Below, piece by piece: positions 17,754 through 29,033 of a stretch of 64,000 nt of DNA. Source of the stretch: Mycolicibacterium aichiense (lineage in GTDB: Bacteria; Actinomycetota; Actinomycetes; Mycobacteriales; Mycobacteriaceae). The notes below the pieces were generated by a model. The model was not told the DNA's origin. It did not search any database and worked only from the letters and a program-made list of their open reading frames with translations. How positions within the stretch are numbered: the first letter of the stretch is position 1; every line of letters begins with the position of its first letter. The translations under genes and the position numbers were made by a program. The DNA is taken from NCBI RefSeq assembly GCF_010726245.1, contig NZ_AP022561.1, positions 3,348,001 to 3,412,000 on the forward strand, read 5' to 3'.

Positions 17754-18454
17754 TCCATCCACACCAGACACGCCAGCCGACCGGTCGGCGCGTCGCGGCG
17801 GTGACTGAACAGCTTGGTGTCGGCCACCGTGCAGCGTGGGTCGGCGTCGATGGCGTTCACCCCGGCGTCGCGCAGTTGCCGGGCGATCCCGGCCCGCAGA
17901 TCCAGGCCCGGCGTGCCTTTCGCGGTGCGGGTACGGCTGCCGGGCAGTCGCGCTTCGACGTCGGCGGCCATCTGTTCGGGCACCTCATAGTTGGCGCCGC
18001 TGACGGCCGGGCCCAACAGCACCGATATGTCCTCGGTGTGGGCACCGCTGGACAGCATGGTCTCCAGGGTTCGCAGCACCACACCGTCGGCGGCACCGAC
18101 CCGGCCGGCGTGGACGGCGGCCACCACTCCGGCACGGGCGTCGGACATCAGCACGGGCACGCAGTCGGCGGTCACCACGGCCAGGGCGAGCCGCGGCGTG
18201 GTCGTCACCAGGGCGTCGGTGTCGTCCACGGCGTCGGCTCGCGGACCATCGACGACGGCGACGTGATCGCTGTGGGTCTGATTCATCCACACCACGTGGT
18301 CCTCCGGTAGCCCGATCGCGGCGGCCAGCCGTTTCCGGTTGGCGGCCACCGCTTTCGGATCGTCGCCCACGTGGTCACCGAGATTGAAGGTGTCGAACGG
18401 TCTGACCGAAACACCACCGGCACGGGTGGTGGTCACGCGACGGATGACTGTCAC
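17750..18454 (-). CDS. pgeF: YfiH/PgeF-family protein (multicopper-like; peptidoglycan editing factor)
   Basis: 234 residues, standard for the DUF152/YfiH family. The metal-binding residues are visible as NQTHSDHV, the Cys in TADCVPVLM and the His in VAAVHAGRVGA; GVVLRTLETM follows. E. coli YfiH (PgeF) corrects mis-incorporated UDP-MurNAc-L-Ser intermediates, and related proteins have weak laccase or purine nucleosidase activity. Its place between ftsZ and yggS matches Rv2149c and suits a role in precursor quality control. Stop overlaps the yggS start. Confidence 0.92.
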   Translation of the reverse strand: MTVIRRVTTTRAGGVSVRPFDTFNLGDHVGDDPKAVAANRKRLAAAIGLPEDHVVWMNQTHSDHVAVVDGPRADAVDDTDALVTTTPRLALAVVTADCVPVLMSDARAGVVAAVHAGRVGAADGVVLRTLETMLSSGAHTEDISVLLGPAVSGANYEVPEQMAADVEARLPGSRTRTAKGTPGLDLRAGIARQLRDAGVNAIDADPRCTVADTKLFSHRRDAPTGRLACLVWME

Positions 18455-18484
18455 AAACCCAGTATTGCGGCAGTGCGGACAGCG

Positions 18485-19642
18485 TCAGTGCCGCATGAAC
18501 GGCGGCACGTCGACGTCGTCGTCGGAGATTCCGCCGTCGTCACCGCCACCGATCCGCACCGTCGCGCCGTTGGTGTGCACCGGCACGCTCGCCGGGTCGC
18601 TCGGATCGAAGAGCGAGGAGCTGAGCTTGCCCGCCGCACCGGGAACGATCCCCTGGCCGGTCGTCGGGGTACCGACCACCGGCTTGCGGCTCGGGGTGGC
18701 CGACTCGAAGCCTGCGGCGATCACGGTCACGCGCACCTCGTCACCGAGCGAATCGTCGATCACGGTGCCGAAGATGATGTTGGCCTCGGCGTGCGCCGCC
18801 TCTTGGACCAGCGAGGCGGCCTCGTTGATCTCGAACAGACCGAGGTCGCTGCCGCCGGCCACCGACAGCAGCACGCCCTGGGCGCCTTCCATCGACGCTT
18901 CCAGCAGCGGGGAATTGATCGCGATCTCGGCGGCCTTGAGCGCGCGGCCGTCACCGCGGGCCGAGCCGATGCCCATCAGGGCGGTGCCCGCCCCGCTCAT
19001 GACGCCCTTGACGTCGGCGAAGTCGACGTTGATCAGGCCGGGGGTGGTGATCAGGTCGGTGATGCCCTGGACACCGTTGAGCAGTACCTCGTCCGCGCTG
19101 CGGAAGGCATCCATCAGCGAGACCTGGGCGTCGCCCATCTGCAGCAGCCGGTCGTTGGGGATGACGATCAGGGTGTCGCAGCTCTCGCGCAACGCCTGGA
19201 TGCCGTTCTCGGCCTGGTTGGAGCGGCGCTTGCCCTCGAAGGAGAACGGCCGGGTCACCACACCGACGGTCAGCGCGCCCAGCTTGCGGGCGATGGTGGC
19301 CACCACGGGTGCGCCGCCGGTGCCGGTGCCGCCGCCCTCACCTGCGGTGACGAACACCATGTCGGCGCCGCGCAGCAGTTCCTCGATCTCGTCCTTGGCG
19401 TCCTCGGCAGCCTTGCGGCCGACCTCCGGGTCGGCGCCGGCGCCGAGACCGCGGGTGGATTCACGGCCGACGTCGAGCTTGACGTCGGCGTCGCTCATCA
19501 ACAGCGCCTGGGCGTCGGTGTTGATCGCGATGAACTCCACGCCCTTGAGTCCCTGCTCGATCATGCGGTTGACGGCGTTGACGCCGCCGCCGCCGATGCC
19601 AACGACCTTGATGACGGCGAGGTAGTTATGCGGGGGGGTCAT
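18485..19642 (-). CDS. ftsZ: Cell-division GTPase FtsZ
   Basis: 385 residues from the ATG at 19642, preceded by GGGAGGAAG at about 8-bp spacing; the longer open frame is only chance reading in the upstream gap. The tubulin signature [13 protein letters not shown] and the T7 loop residues [12 protein letters not shown] are intact. The C-terminus ends [11 protein letters not shown], the short conserved peptide that binds SepF/FtsW in mycobacteria. FtsZ builds the Z-ring. The 188-bp gap to ftsQ (19643-19830) is the longest inside the coupled mur/fts run and probably carries dedicated ftsZ promoters. Confidence 0.99.
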   Translation of the reverse strand: MTPPHNYLAVIKVVGIGGGGVNAVNRMIEQGLKGVEFIAINTDAQALLMSDADVKLDVGRESTRGLGAGADPEVGRKAAEDAKDEIEELLRGADMVFVTAGEGGGTGTGGAPVVATIARKLGALTVGVVTRPFSFEGKRRSNQAENGIQALRESCDTLIVIPNDRLLQMGDAQVSLMDAFRSADEVLLNGVQGITDLITTPGLINVDFADVKGVMSGAGTALMGIGSARGDGRALKAAEIAINSPLLEASMEGAQGVLLSVAGGSDLGLFEINEAASLVQEAAHAEANIIFGTVIDDSLGDEVRVTVIAAGFESATPSRKPVVGTPTTGQGIVPGAAGKLSSSLFDPSDPASVPVHTNGATVRIGGGDDGGISDDDVDVPPFMRH

Positions 19643-19713
19643 CGTCTGTCTTCCTCCCAGGTGGGGATCCGGTCTTCGGCCCTTCTGGCAAACCCTCAAC
19701 CTCAACCAGAGGC

Positions 19714-19742
19714 TTAGAGTTATGTCAAGTAGTGCCGTGCAA
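19714..19742 (-). promoter_or_regulatory. Candidate ftsZ promoter region
   Basis: On the minus strand the gap before ftsZ has a relatively AT-rich block with TTGCAC, 17 bases, then CTCTAA, and an embedded TTGACA (19723-19728). The -10 match is poor, so the exact promoter is uncertain. The location fits the multiple ftsZ promoters reported in mycobacteria. Confidence 0.25.
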
Positions 19743-19830
19743 CCAGAACGGTATGGCCGGTGGTGTCTGGATGTGGGAGGCGCGCCGGGGTGTCGTCGGC
19801 GAATTTCCTCACCCGGCCTGCGCCGACCGG

Positions 19831-20772
19831 CTACTTGACCGTCGGCAGATCCGGGCTCGAGACGTCGTACACCTTGCCCGGCTGGGTCAGCAGTGCGGCG
19901 AGCTTCTCCGCCTTCTCCTCGGTGCGATCCGTCGTCCCCCACACCACGGTGCGCCCGTCGGTCAGCGTCAGTGTCACCGACGCCACCGACGGCGCGGCCA
20001 CCCGGCTGACCTGACCCACCACCTCCGGGCGCAACGCCGTCATCACCTCGAGCGCGGCCCGCGTCGGCGGATCGCTCGGACCTGGATTGTCGACGTCGAT
20101 GTACGGCAGGCCGGGCGGCGGCGGCGCCGTCGCGAAATCCACCCCGTCCTTGTCGAACAGGTGCGGGCCGTCCGGATAGTCCTTCACCACCACCGGGATC
20201 CGCTCGACGATCGTGATCCGCAACGTCGACGGATACTCACGCTGCACCCGTGCGCTGGCCACCCGCCGGATGCCGGCCACCCGATCGGCCACCTGGTCGG
20301 TGTTGATCTGCAGCAGTGGCGTGCCCAGCTGAACCTTCGCCGCGTCCACGACCTCCTCGCGGGTCACCGCACCGATCCCGGTGATCACCAGCGAGCGCGC
20401 CGACATGACCGGCGTGAAATAGAGGATCAACCCCAGCCCCACACTGATGATCGCGAGAACGATCAGCCAGACGAACAGCCGCAGACCGCGAACGGTCCTC
20501 TTGCCCACCGGTTTCGGCGCTTCGGTGGCCTCGCCGCGAACCCGGCGCTTGGCCTCCCGGCGCGCCTCTTCGATCGCGGTGGCACGCAGCTGCGCCGCGC
20601 GCCGCTCGGCACGCTCGCGGCGTTCCCGCATGCGGGGACCTTCGACGACCTGATTCTCTTCGCCGAGATCGACGTTTTGCTCGTCGTCACTCGCACTTTC
20701 GCTGCCATTCGTCGGTTTGGGCAGGATGGGCGCGTCTTCGCCGCCACCCTCCCCCGGCTCGGGCTCGCTCAT
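19831..20772 (-). CDS. ftsQ: Cell-division protein FtsQ
   Basis: 313 residues: a long charged cytoplasmic N-terminus (about 1-95, Arg/Glu rich), one membrane helix (about 98-118, [19 protein letters not shown]), then a POTRA domain ([20 protein letters not shown]) and the FtsQ/DivIB beta domain ([20 protein letters not shown], with the final [12 protein letters not shown]). FtsQ bridges cytoplasmic and periplasmic divisome components. The start overlaps the murC stop by 4 bp. The extended N-terminus is typical of mycobacteria. Confidence 0.97.
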   Translation of the reverse strand: MSEPEPGEGGGEDAPILPKPTNGSESASDDEQNVDLGEENQVVEGPRMRERRERAERRAAQLRATAIEEARREAKRRVRGEATEAPKPVGKRTVRGLRLFVWLIVLAIISVGLGLILYFTPVMSARSLVITGIGAVTREEVVDAAKVQLGTPLLQINTDQVADRVAGIRRVASARVQREYPSTLRITIVERIPVVVKDYPDGPHLFDKDGVDFATAPPPPGLPYIDVDNPGPSDPPTRAALEVMTALRPEVVGQVSRVAAPSVASVTLTLTDGRTVVWGTTDRTEEKAEKLAALLTQPGKVYDVSSPDLPTVK

Positions 20773-22232
20773 CGATTCCCCTTGGCCTGCAAGGCCGTCA
20801 GGATCTCCTGCCCCAGCATCGTGACATCACCGGCGCCCATGGTGACCACGACGTCACCCGGGCGGGCTGAGGCGGCGACCTGCGCGGCCACCGCCGAGAA
20901 GTCCGCCACATAGTGCACCGGCACGCTGACGTGCTGGGCCACCGTCGCGCCGCTGATCCCGGCGATCGGTTGCTCACGCGCGGCGTAGACGTCGAGTACG
21001 AACGCCTCGTCGGCGGTATCAAGCGCACTGCCGAAGTCTTGTGCGAAAGTCTTTGTGCGCGAATACAAATGCGGCTGAAACACCACGATGCTGCGCGCGC
21101 CGACGATGGTGGGGTGACCGGTCCGGTCCTGCTGGGCGACCGCCCGCAGCGCAGTCAGCGCGGCCCTGACCTCGGTCGGGTGATGGGCATAGTCGTCGAA
21201 GACCCGGACCCCGTCGGCCGTGCCGACCAGCTCGAAGCGCCGGCGTACCCCTTCGAACCCGGCCAACCCGTCGAGCACGTCGTCGATCGGCGCACCGGCC
21301 TCGACCGCGGCCAGCAGCGCGGCCAGCGCGTTGAGTGCCATGTGCCGGCCCGGGACCGCCAGGCGCAGCACCCGCTGATGAGCTTCACCGGCCAACTGGA
21401 TGTGGGCGACCGCGCCGGTGCCGTGCTGCTCCCAACCGATCAGCGCACCGGCCAGTCCGTCCGCCGGGCCTTCGCCGTAGCGCAGTACCCGAACCCCAAG
21501 GGCCGCACTGCGTTCGGCCAGTGCAGCCGACCCGGGATCGTCCGCGCAGGCGACCAGCGCGCCGCCGGGAGCGAGGCGTTCGACGAACGCGTCGAACACT
21601 GCGGTGTAAGCGTCGGCGGTGCCGAAGAAGTCGAGATGGTCGGCCTCGATGTTGGTCACCACCGCGACATCGGGGGTGTACTCGAGCAGCGAGCCGTCGC
21701 TCTCGTCGGCCTCGGCGACGAAGCAGTCGCCACTTCCGTTGTGCGCGTTGGTGCCCGCCTCGCCGAGGTCACCGCCGACGGCGAAGGACGGATCCTGACC
21801 GGCGTGCTGCAACGCGACGATCAGCATCGAGGTGGTCGTGGTCTTGCCGTGCGTGCCGGTCACCATCAGCGTGCGGGAACCGGCCATCAGTTTGGCCAGG
21901 ACCGCCGGGCGCAGGATCACCGGGATCGCCCGCTTGCGGGCCTCGACCAGTTCGGGATTGGTCTTCGGGATCGCCGCGTGCGTGGTGATCACCGCGGTCG
22001 GGCCGCCGGGCAGCAGGTCGAGATTGGCCGCGTCGTGACCGATGCTGATCACCGCGCCGCGGGCCCGCAACGCCACCACGCCGCGAGAGTCCTTGGCATC
22101 CGAGCCCGATACCAGTCCCCCACGGTCCAGCAGGATCCGTGCGATACCCGACATCCCCGCGCCGCCGATGCCGACCATGTGCACGCGCTGCAGTTCCGGC
22201 GGCAGCTCCCGGGGACCCGTCGGCGCGCTCAT
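20769..22232 (-). CDS. murC: UDP-N-acetylmuramate--L-alanine ligase MurC
   Basis: 487 residues. MurC adds the first residue, L-Ala, to UDP-MurNAc. Visible motifs: the N-terminal UDP-binding glycine loop [16 protein letters not shown], the ATP loop [13 protein letters not shown], the ligase signature [14 protein letters not shown], and the C-terminal [14 protein letters not shown] and [11 protein letters not shown] typical of MurC. It overlaps murG and ftsQ by 4 bp each, so it sits in a tightly coupled run. Confidence 0.98.
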   Translation of the reverse strand: MSAPTGPRELPPELQRVHMVGIGGAGMSGIARILLDRGGLVSGSDAKDSRGVVALRARGAVISIGHDAANLDLLPGGPTAVITTHAAIPKTNPELVEARKRAIPVILRPAVLAKLMAGSRTLMVTGTHGKTTTTSMLIVALQHAGQDPSFAVGGDLGEAGTNAHNGSGDCFVAEADESDGSLLEYTPDVAVVTNIEADHLDFFGTADAYTAVFDAFVERLAPGGALVACADDPGSAALAERSAALGVRVLRYGEGPADGLAGALIGWEQHGTGAVAHIQLAGEAHQRVLRLAVPGRHMALNALAALLAAVEAGAPIDDVLDGLAGFEGVRRRFELVGTADGVRVFDDYAHHPTEVRAALTALRAVAQQDRTGHPTIVGARSIVVFQPHLYSRTKTFAQDFGSALDTADEAFVLDVYAAREQPIAGISGATVAQHVSVPVHYVADFSAVAAQVAASARPGDVVVTMGAGDVTMLGQEILTALQAKGNR

Positions 22233-23335
22233 CGGCGACCCTTTCCACCGTGTGCGACGTCGAGGGCCACCTCGGCGACGCGCTGTGCAGCATCCCGGTG
22301 TCCGACCCGCGCGGCGGCCGACGTCATCGCCTGCAGTCGCGGCGGGTCGGTCAGCAGGCCGACCACCTCGCCGGCGATGAAGTCACCCGTCAACTGGGCG
22401 TCCTCGACCAGCAGCCCACCGCCGGGGTTGACCACCGGCAGCGCGTTCAGCCGCTGCTCGCCGTTGCCGATCGGCAGCGGGACGTAGACCGCGGGCAATC
22501 CGACCGCCGACACCTCGGCCACCGTCATGGCGCCGGACCGGCAGATCGCCAGGTCGGCGGCGGCGTAGGCGAGGTCCATCCGGTCCAGGTACGGCACGGC
22601 GACGTAAGGCGGCTCGCCCGGCTGGGTGTTGCGCAGGTCGAGGGTGTTCTTGGGGCCGTGGGCGTGCAGCACCGCGATGCCCGCGGCGGCCAGATCGGCC
22701 GCGGCCGCCGACACCGCGCGATTGATCGAGGCCGCGCCCTGCGAGCCGCCGAACACCAGCAGCACGGTGGCGTCGTCGGCGAAGCCGAAGTACTCGCGGG
22801 CCTGCGCGCGCAGCCCGGCCCGATCAAGCGAGGCGATCGACGCGCGCACCGGCATACCCACCACCTCGGCGTGCCGCAGTCCCGAATCAGCCACGGCGGC
22901 CAGCACCTTACGGGCACTCCGGGCGCCGAGCTTGTTGGCGATACCGGCGCGCGCGTTCGCCTCGTGCACGACAACCGGAACCCGGTGACGTGCGGCCAGG
23001 TAGGCAGGGACAGCGACGTAGCCGCCGAACCCGATCACCACGTCGGCGGCGACGTCGTCGAGCACCGCGCGGGTTTCCCGCACCGCGCGGCGCACCCGCA
23101 GCGGCAGGCGCATCAGGTCGCCGTTCACTCTGCGGGGCAGCGGCACCGGGGTGATGAGTTCCAGGTCGTAGCCGCGGGCGGGAACCAGCCGGGTCTCCAG
23201 ACCGCGTGCGGTGCCCAGTGCGGTGATCCGGATATCCGCGTCCAGCGCTTTGAGCGCGTCTGCCACCGCCATGGCCGGTTCGACATGCCCGGCGGTGCCT
23301 CCACCGGCAAGCACAACCGACACCGAGTCACTCAC
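22229..23335 (-). CDS. murG: Lipid II synthase MurG
   Basis: 368 residues, GT28 family. MurG transfers GlcNAc from UDP-GlcNAc to lipid I on the inner membrane face. The N-terminal glycine loop [19 protein letters not shown], the membrane-proximal [14 protein letters not shown], the interdomain [14 protein letters not shown] and the donor site [20 protein letters not shown] (in two parts [24 protein letters not shown]) are all present. Four-base overlaps with ftsW and murC indicate translational coupling. Confidence 0.98.
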   Translation of the reverse strand: MSDSVSVVLAGGGTAGHVEPAMAVADALKALDADIRITALGTARGLETRLVPARGYDLELITPVPLPRRVNGDLMRLPLRVRRAVRETRAVLDDVAADVVIGFGGYVAVPAYLAARHRVPVVVHEANARAGIANKLGARSARKVLAAVADSGLRHAEVVGMPVRASIASLDRAGLRAQAREYFGFADDATVLLVFGGSQGAASINRAVSAAAADLAAAGIAVLHAHGPKNTLDLRNTQPGEPPYVAVPYLDRMDLAYAAADLAICRSGAMTVAEVSAVGLPAVYVPLPIGNGEQRLNALPVVNPGGGLLVEDAQLTGDFIAGEVVGLLTDPPRLQAMTSAAARVGHRDAAQRVAEVALDVAHGGKGRR

Positions 23336-25008
23336 CCGTAACGCTGACCTTCCAATGTGCGGGACCGCCGTGCCCGACTGCTTCCCTGATTCGGCTGCTG
23401 CGCGCTGTTACGCGGAGCGTCACCATGATGCCCTGAGCGTCGGGTGGGTCGCTGGGCCGTCCTCGTTTTACCAGTTGACGCGGCAGGTAGCGCGGCACGG
23501 TCGCGGGTGGACCGGGTTGTCCGGGCCGTTTTCTTGGCCGGTTTGCGCTCCGGCCGGGCCGGGCGGGCCGGCCGTGCGGGCTTGGCGGCTTTGGCGGCGT
23601 TCGGCCTGCTGCGCAACCGGTCGCGCGCCGCCTCCACCCGGGAAGGCACGTAGGGCTCGGGCAGCGGCAGCCGCAGGATGCGGTTCATCCGGTCCTCGCG
23701 GCCCGCGCGCAGAGCGGCCACCGCCTCCGGTTCGTGACGGGCTGCGTTCGCCATCAGGCCGATCATGAACAGTGTTGTCGCCGTTGATGTTCCACCGGCA
23801 GAGATGAGTGGCAGCTGGATTCCGGTCACGGGCAGCAGGCCGATGACGTAGCCGACGTTGATGAACACCTGGCCGACCACCCACATGGTGGCCGACGCGG
23901 TCAGCAGCCGCAGGAACGGGTCGGCCGAGCGGCGGGCGATGCGCATACCGGTGTAGGCGAACAACCCGAACAGGGCGAGCAGCCCGAAGGCGCCGACGAA
24001 GCCGAGCTCCTCGCCGATGATCGCGAAGATGAAGTCGTTGTGGGCGTTGGGCAGATAGTTCCACTTGGCAGTGCCCTGACCGAGCCCGTCGCCGAAGACG
24101 CCGCCGTTGGCCAGCGCGAACTTGGCCTGCCGGGCCTGGTAACCCGAGCCCTGCGCGTCGGCGCCGGGATCCAGCCACGATCGCACGCGGTCGGACCGGT
24201 AGCCCTCGGAGACCGCCAGCACGGCGGCGGCCGCGACGGCGGCGCCGAGTGAGGTGACGAAGACCTTCAGCGGCAGGCCGGCGTACCAGAGCAGTGCCAG
24301 CAGGATGATGCCCAGCGACACGGTCTGTCCGAGGTCGGGCTGGGCGACGATGAGCGCCAGCGCGATCACGGCGGCGGGAATCAGCGGGATGAGCAACTCG
24401 CGCAGCGACGCGTGTTCGAGGCGCCGGGTCGCCAACAGGTGCGCACCCCAGATGGCGAACGCGATCTTGGTGAGCTCGGACGGCTGCATCGACAGCCCGG
24501 CGACGACGAACCAGCCACGGGAACCGTTGGATTCGTGGCCGATGCCCGGGATCAGCACCAGCACCAGCATCACGATCGTGACGGCGAACGCAGAGAACGC
24601 CGTGTTGCGCAGGAAACTGACCCGCACCCGCAGGGCGATCCAGAATCCGACCAGACCAACGACGGTCCACAGAACCTGGCGGCCGAAGATCGCCCAGGGC
24701 GAGCCGTCCTCGTCGTAGGAGTGCACACCCGAGGCCGACAGCACCATCGTCAGGCCGAGCGTGACCAGCAGCGCGGCCACCGAGATGATCAGGTGGAACG
24801 ACGTCATCGGCCGGCCCAGCCAGGCGCCGAACCTGCGGTGCACCTCGAACCGGTGCTTGGCGGGTGCCGCGGTGGAGGCTACCGGCGTGGTGGTGGCCTC
24901 GGCGTCGGGTGCCGCGCCGTCGACCTCGTCGGCGTCGGCGTCAACGGCAGTGGTGTCCGCGGTGTCGGCCGAGCCGCGACGGCGCAGCCGGGACAGGATC
25001 GTGGGCAC
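23332..25008 (-). CDS. ftsW: Peptidoglycan glycosyltransferase FtsW
   Basis: 558 residues with about ten membrane helices of the SEDS family. The N-terminal 70 residues are a charged Asp/Ala/Thr cytoplasmic extension. SEDS motifs include [20 protein letters not shown] and [15 protein letters not shown], and [20 protein letters not shown] with [20 protein letters not shown]. The C-terminal 110 residues are strongly basic and Pro/Ala rich ([20 protein letters not shown]), a feature of mycobacterial FtsW that binds FtsZ and PBP3. It polymerises septal glycan with PbpB. Confidence 0.97.
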   Translation of the reverse strand: MPTILSRLRRRGSADTADTTAVDADADEVDGAAPDAEATTTPVASTAAPAKHRFEVHRRFGAWLGRPMTSFHLIISVAALLVTLGLTMVLSASGVHSYDEDGSPWAIFGRQVLWTVVGLVGFWIALRVRVSFLRNTAFSAFAVTIVMLVLVLIPGIGHESNGSRGWFVVAGLSMQPSELTKIAFAIWGAHLLATRRLEHASLRELLIPLIPAAVIALALIVAQPDLGQTVSLGIILLALLWYAGLPLKVFVTSLGAAVAAAAVLAVSEGYRSDRVRSWLDPGADAQGSGYQARQAKFALANGGVFGDGLGQGTAKWNYLPNAHNDFIFAIIGEELGFVGAFGLLALFGLFAYTGMRIARRSADPFLRLLTASATMWVVGQVFINVGYVIGLLPVTGIQLPLISAGGTSTATTLFMIGLMANAARHEPEAVAALRAGREDRMNRILRLPLPEPYVPSRVEAARDRLRSRPNAAKAAKPARPARPARPERKPAKKTARTTRSTRDRAALPAASTGKTRTAQRPTRRSGHHGDAPRNSAQQPNQGSSRARRSRTLEGQRYG

Positions 25009-25013
25009 GGCGA

Positions 25014-26474
25014 TTACCGGGCCGTGGCGCGCACGGCGGCGGCGAACGCGTCGCCCCGGTCGGCGTAGCCGGCGAACTGGTCGAACGACGCGCCGGCGGG
25101 GGCAAGCAACACCGTGTCGCCGGTGTGGGCCAGGCTCGCGGCGGCGGCGACGACCTCGGTCATCACCCGGGCGCCCAGGCCCGGAGCGGAGGCGTCGACC
25201 ACTCGAGTCTCATGAGTAACACCTGACTCATTGGTCTCATGCACCACAGCATCCTCCCGCGTCACGACCTCGATGACGGGGACATCGGGCGCGTGTCGCG
25301 ATAACGCCTCGGCAACCACCGCGCGGTCATGGCCGATCAGCACCGCACCGGCCAACCGGTCCGCCACCCGGGCGACCAGGTCGTCGACCGACGCGCCCTT
25401 GAGCATGCCGCCGGCCACCCACACCACCCGCGGATAGGCGGTGATCGACGCCTGCGCGGCGTGCGGGTTGGTGGCCTTGGAGTCGTCGACGTAGGCCACC
25501 CCGTCGACGACTCCCACCTCCTCGGCGCGGTGCCGCCCGACCCGGAAGGTGGTCAGCGCGTCGGCGATCGAGGCGGGTGCGACGCCGACGGAGCGGGCCA
25601 GCGCCGCGGCGCCCAGCGCGTCGAGGACACCGACCGGGCCCGCCACCGAGATCGACTCGACCGGGGCCAGTTCCAGATCGTCGGCGAACGCGCGGTCGAC
25701 GAGCATGCCGTCGCGGACGCCGAGTTCCCCGCTGTCCGGCTCCCCCAGCCGGAACCCGACCTTCACGGATGCGGCCGCCCCGGGCAGCAGACCGCTCGCG
25801 ACCGGATCATCGAGACCGACTACCGCGACGCGGCCGTCGAGCACCCGGGCCTTCGCGGCGGCGTAGGCCGCCATCGACCCGTGCCAGTCCAGGTGGTCTT
25901 CGGCGACGTTGAGCACCGCGCCTGCCTCCGGGCGCAGCGACGGCGCCCAGAACAACTGGAAGCTGGACAACTCCACGGCCAGGACGTCCGCGGGCTCGCC
26001 CAACACGTCGAGAACCGGGTCGCCGATGTTGCCGCACAACACCGCACGGCGGCCGTCGGCGACCAGCATGGCGTGCAGCATCGAGGTCGTGGTGGTCTTG
26101 CCGTTGGTGCCGGTGACCACCAGCCAGCGCCGGGGCGGGCCGTAGTGGCCCGCGGCATCAAGGCGCCAGGCCAGCTCGACGTCACCCCAGATCGGCAGTC
26201 CGGCCCCGGCGGCCGCGGCCAGCACCGGCGCGGTCGGGGGGAAGCCCGGGCTGGTCACCACCAGGGCGAAATCGCTGATCGACACCACCGCCTCAGCCGG
26301 GGTGATCGCATGAACACCGTTGTCGGCCAACGCTTTCAATGCTTCGGCATTGTCGTCGCACACCCAGATGTGTACGTCCAGCGACGCCAGAGCCGACACC
26401 ACCGCACGGCCGGTCACCCGGGCGCCGGCCACCAGCACCTGCGCCCCCGAGGTCAGCGGCTCGAGCCCGGGCAC
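25014..26474 (-). CDS. murD: UDP-N-acetylmuramoylalanine--D-glutamate ligase MurD
   Basis: 486 residues from the GTG at 26474, one base after the mraY stop; this equals the length of M. tuberculosis MurD. A longer start at 26522 would lie inside mraY and is rejected. MurD adds D-Glu. Motifs: [17 protein letters not shown], the ATP loop [36 protein letters not shown] and [14 protein letters not shown] local AT-rich insertion near 25200-25245 encodes a repeated VHET/THET motif in a variable loop. Confidence 0.97.
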   Translation of the reverse strand: MPGLEPLTSGAQVLVAGARVTGRAVVSALASLDVHIWVCDDNAEALKALADNGVHAITPAEAVVSISDFALVVTSPGFPPTAPVLAAAAGAGLPIWGDVELAWRLDAAGHYGPPRRWLVVTGTNGKTTTTSMLHAMLVADGRRAVLCGNIGDPVLDVLGEPADVLAVELSSFQLFWAPSLRPEAGAVLNVAEDHLDWHGSMAAYAAAKARVLDGRVAVVGLDDPVASGLLPGAAASVKVGFRLGEPDSGELGVRDGMLVDRAFADDLELAPVESISVAGPVGVLDALGAAALARSVGVAPASIADALTTFRVGRHRAEEVGVVDGVAYVDDSKATNPHAAQASITAYPRVVWVAGGMLKGASVDDLVARVADRLAGAVLIGHDRAVVAEALSRHAPDVPVIEVVTREDAVVHETNESGVTHETRVVDASAPGLGARVMTEVVAAAASLAHTGDTVLLAPAGASFDQFAGYADRGDAFAAAVRATAR

Positions 26475-26475
26475 C

Positions 26476-27555
26476 TCAGGCCCCGATGGCAGACAGCCAC
26501 TCGCCGTAGAACAGCGCGACACCGAGGCCGCAGGCGATCGCCGTGAGCAACCAGAACCGGATGATCACCGTCGTCTCCGCCCAACCGACCAACTCGAAGT
26601 GGTGGTGGAACGGTGCCATCCGGAACACCCGTCGCCCGGTGGTGCGGAAGGCCAGGATCTGCACCACCACCGAGGTGACCTCGGCGACGAACAACGCGCC
26701 GAGCACGACCGCGAGCACCTCGGTGCGGCTGGTCACCGACAGGCCCGCGATCATCCCGCCCAGCGCCAGCGATCCGGTGTCGCCCATGAAGATCTTGGCC
26801 GGCGCGGCATTCCACCACAGGAAGCCGATGCACGCCCCGGCGGTGGCCGCCGCCAACAGCGCCAGATCCAGCGGGTCACGCACGTTGTAGCAGCCCAGTC
26901 CGGGGGCGGTCGCGCAGGCGTTGCGGTACTGCCAGAACGTGATCAGCACGTACGCGGCGCTGACCATGGCCATGCTGCCGCCGGCCAGCCCGTCGAGTCC
27001 GTCGGTGAAGTTCACCGCGTTGGACCAGGCGCTGACCACCACCACGGCGAACAGCACGAACAGCAGCGGGCTCAGCGTGACCGTGGCGATCTCGCGCACG
27101 TAGGACAGCTCGGGGCTGCCCGGCGTGAGTCCGTCGGAGTTCCGGAACTGCAGCACCAGGATGCCGAACAGCACGGCGGCGGTGATCTGCCCGACGGTCT
27201 TGGCGGTCTTGTTCAGGCCGAGGTTGCGGGAACGGCGGATCTTGATCAGGTCGTCGACGAAGCCGACCGCACCGAGCGCGGTGGCCAGACCGAGTACCAG
27301 CAGGCCGGATGCCGACGGGCCGTCACCGTCGAGTGCGAGGCCGACCAGGTGGGTGCCGAAGTACCCGGCCCAGATGCCGACCAGGATCGCCACGCCGCCC
27401 ATCGACGGGGTGCCGCGCTTGGTCTTGTGGCTCGGCGGACCGTCCTCGCGGATCTCGTGGCCGAAGCCCTGGCGGGTGAACAGCTTGATCAGCGCCGGGG
27501 TCAGCAGGATCGACACCGCCAGCGCGATCGCGACGGCGATCAGGATCAGTCTCAT
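26476..27555 (-). CDS. mraY: Phospho-MurNAc-pentapeptide translocase MraY (MurX)
   Basis: 359 residues with about ten membrane helices, the same length as M. tuberculosis MurX. It transfers phospho-MurNAc-pentapeptide to decaprenyl phosphate, making lipid I. Family motifs are [18 protein letters not shown], the DD pair in [33 protein letters not shown] and [15 protein letters not shown], and the HHHFE segment in [12 protein letters not shown]. It is a known antibacterial target. The start overlaps the murF stop by 4 bp. Confidence 0.98.
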   Translation of the reverse strand: MRLILIAVAIALAVSILLTPALIKLFTRQGFGHEIREDGPPSHKTKRGTPSMGGVAILVGIWAGYFGTHLVGLALDGDGPSASGLLVLGLATALGAVGFVDDLIKIRRSRNLGLNKTAKTVGQITAAVLFGILVLQFRNSDGLTPGSPELSYVREIATVTLSPLLFVLFAVVVVSAWSNAVNFTDGLDGLAGGSMAMVSAAYVLITFWQYRNACATAPGLGCYNVRDPLDLALLAAATAGACIGFLWWNAAPAKIFMGDTGSLALGGMIAGLSVTSRTEVLAVVLGALFVAEVTSVVVQILAFRTTGRRVFRMAPFHHHFELVGWAETTVIIRFWLLTAIACGLGVALFYGEWLSAIGA

Positions 27556-29033
27556 GACACGCCCTCGTCGAGCAGTGCTTCGGCCAGCGAGCCGAGGCCT
27601 GCCGAATTCGACGCTTTCACCAGGACGACGTCACCGGGCTGCAGTTCGGCCCGCAACAACGCCAGCGCGGCGTCGGCATCGGCGACCATGGTGGATTCCG
27701 AACCCCAGGATCCCTCCATGACCGCCCCGTGGTGCATGGCGCTCATGGGCCTCCCGGTTCCGACGACGACGAGTCGACTGATATCTAAGCGCACAGCCAG
27801 CCGGCCGACACGATCATGCTCGGTTATCGACTCATCCCCCAGTTCGGCCATCTCGCCGAGTACCGCCCAACTGCGGCGGGTTTCGCCCGAGCGGGCCATC
27901 ACGGCCAGCGCCCGCAGCCCGGCCTTCATCGAGTCGGGGTTGGCGTTGTAGGCGTCGTTGACGATGGTGACGCCGTCTGCGCGGGTGTGCACCTCCATCC
28001 GGTGCCGCGACGCCGGGCCCGCGGTCGCCAGCGCGGCGGCCACCTGCTCCGGAGTCGCACCACATTCCAGCGCCACCGCCGCCGCCGACAGCGCGTTGCC
28101 GACCTGATGCTCGCCATGCACGGCCAGCCGCACCTCGGCGGAGCCGGCCGGGGTCAGCAGAGTGAAGCGCGGCTGGGCCAGGTCGTCGAGCTCGATGTTC
28201 TCGGCGCGGATGTCGGCCGCCTCGGACTGCCCGACCCGCACCACCCGGGCTGCGGTCCGGGTCGACATCGCCGACACCAGCGGATCGTCGGCGTTCAGGA
28301 TCGCCACGCCCGAGGCCGGAACTGCTTCTACCAGTTCACCTTTCGTGGCGGCGATGACCTCACGCGAGCCGAACTCGCCGAGATGCGCGGTGCCCACGTT
28401 GAGCACCACCGCGATCGACGGCGGCGCGATCGCGGCGAGCGCGGCGATGTTGCCGAGGTGGCGGGCCGACATCTCCAGGACCAGGTAGTCGGTGTCCTCG
28501 GTAGCCCGCAGCACCGTCCAGGGCAGACCGAGTTCGTTGTTGAACGAGCCGGGCGGGGCGACCACCTCACCCAAGGGGCCCAGCACCGCGGCGATCAGAT
28601 CCTTGGTCGACGTCTTGCCCGACGACCCGGTGACCCCGACGATCGTCAGCCCGCCCGCGACGAGTTCGGCCGCGACCGCCGCGGCCAGCTTCGACAGCGC
28701 GGCCAGCACGGCGGCGCCGGAGCCGTCGACGTCGTGTTCGAGCACCCCGGCTCCCGCGTCGGCGGCCACCGCAGGTGGCACCACGATCGCGGGTACTCCC
28801 ACGGGCCGGGCCGCGAGCACCGCGGCCGCACCCGCGGCGGCGGCGGCCTCGGCGAAGTCGTGCCCGTCGCTGCGGGCACCCGGTAATGCCAGGAACAGCC
28901 CACCCGGACCGACCGCGCGTGAATCGAATTCGACGGTCCCGCTGACGATCCGCTCGGCAGCCGCGTCCACGCTGATGTCGGCGAGCTCGCCGCCGACGAT
29001 CTCCGCGATCCGGGCGACGGACATCGCGATCAT
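27552..29033 (-). CDS. murF: UDP-MurNAc-tripeptide--D-Ala-D-Ala ligase MurF
   Basis: 493 residues. MurF completes the pentapeptide by adding D-Ala-D-Ala. It has the Mur ligase N-domain with [17 protein letters not shown], the ATP loop [18 protein letters not shown], the [14 protein letters not shown] motif diagnostic of Mur[13 protein letters not shown] and [15 protein letters not shown]. Two in-frame starts lie close together (MIAM), and the first overlaps the murE stop. Coupled by 4-bp overlaps to murE and mraY. Confidence 0.98.
   Translation of the reverse strand: MIAMSVARIAEIVGGELADISVDAAAERIVSGTVEFDSRAVGPGGLFLALPGARSDGHDFAEAAAAAGAAAVLAARPVGVPAIVVPPAVAADAGAGVLEHDVDGSGAAVLAALSKLAAAVAAELVAGGLTIVGVTGSSGKTSTKDLIAAVLGPLGEVVAPPGSFNNELGLPWTVLRATEDTDYLVLEMSARHLGNIAALAAIAPPSIAVVLNVGTAHLGEFGSREVIAATKGELVEAVPASGVAILNADDPLVSAMSTRTAARVVRVGQSEAADIRAENIELDDLAQPRFTLLTPAGSAEVRLAVHGEHQVGNALSAAAVALECGATPEQVAAALATAGPASRHRMEVHTRADGVTIVNDAYNANPDSMKAGLRALAVMARSGETRRSWAVLGEMAELGDESITEHDRVGRLAVRLDISRLVVVGTGRPMSAMHHGAVMEGSWGSESTMVADADAALALLRAELQPGDVVLVKASNSAGLGSLAEALLDEGVS

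Noticed and set aside
20913..22487. Long plus-strand frame over murC and murG
   Set aside because: Antisense to murC/murG; His/Arg/Gly-rich shadow.
26320..27951. 543-codon plus-strand frame over mraY
   Set aside because: Shadow of mraY and murF with no conserved features.
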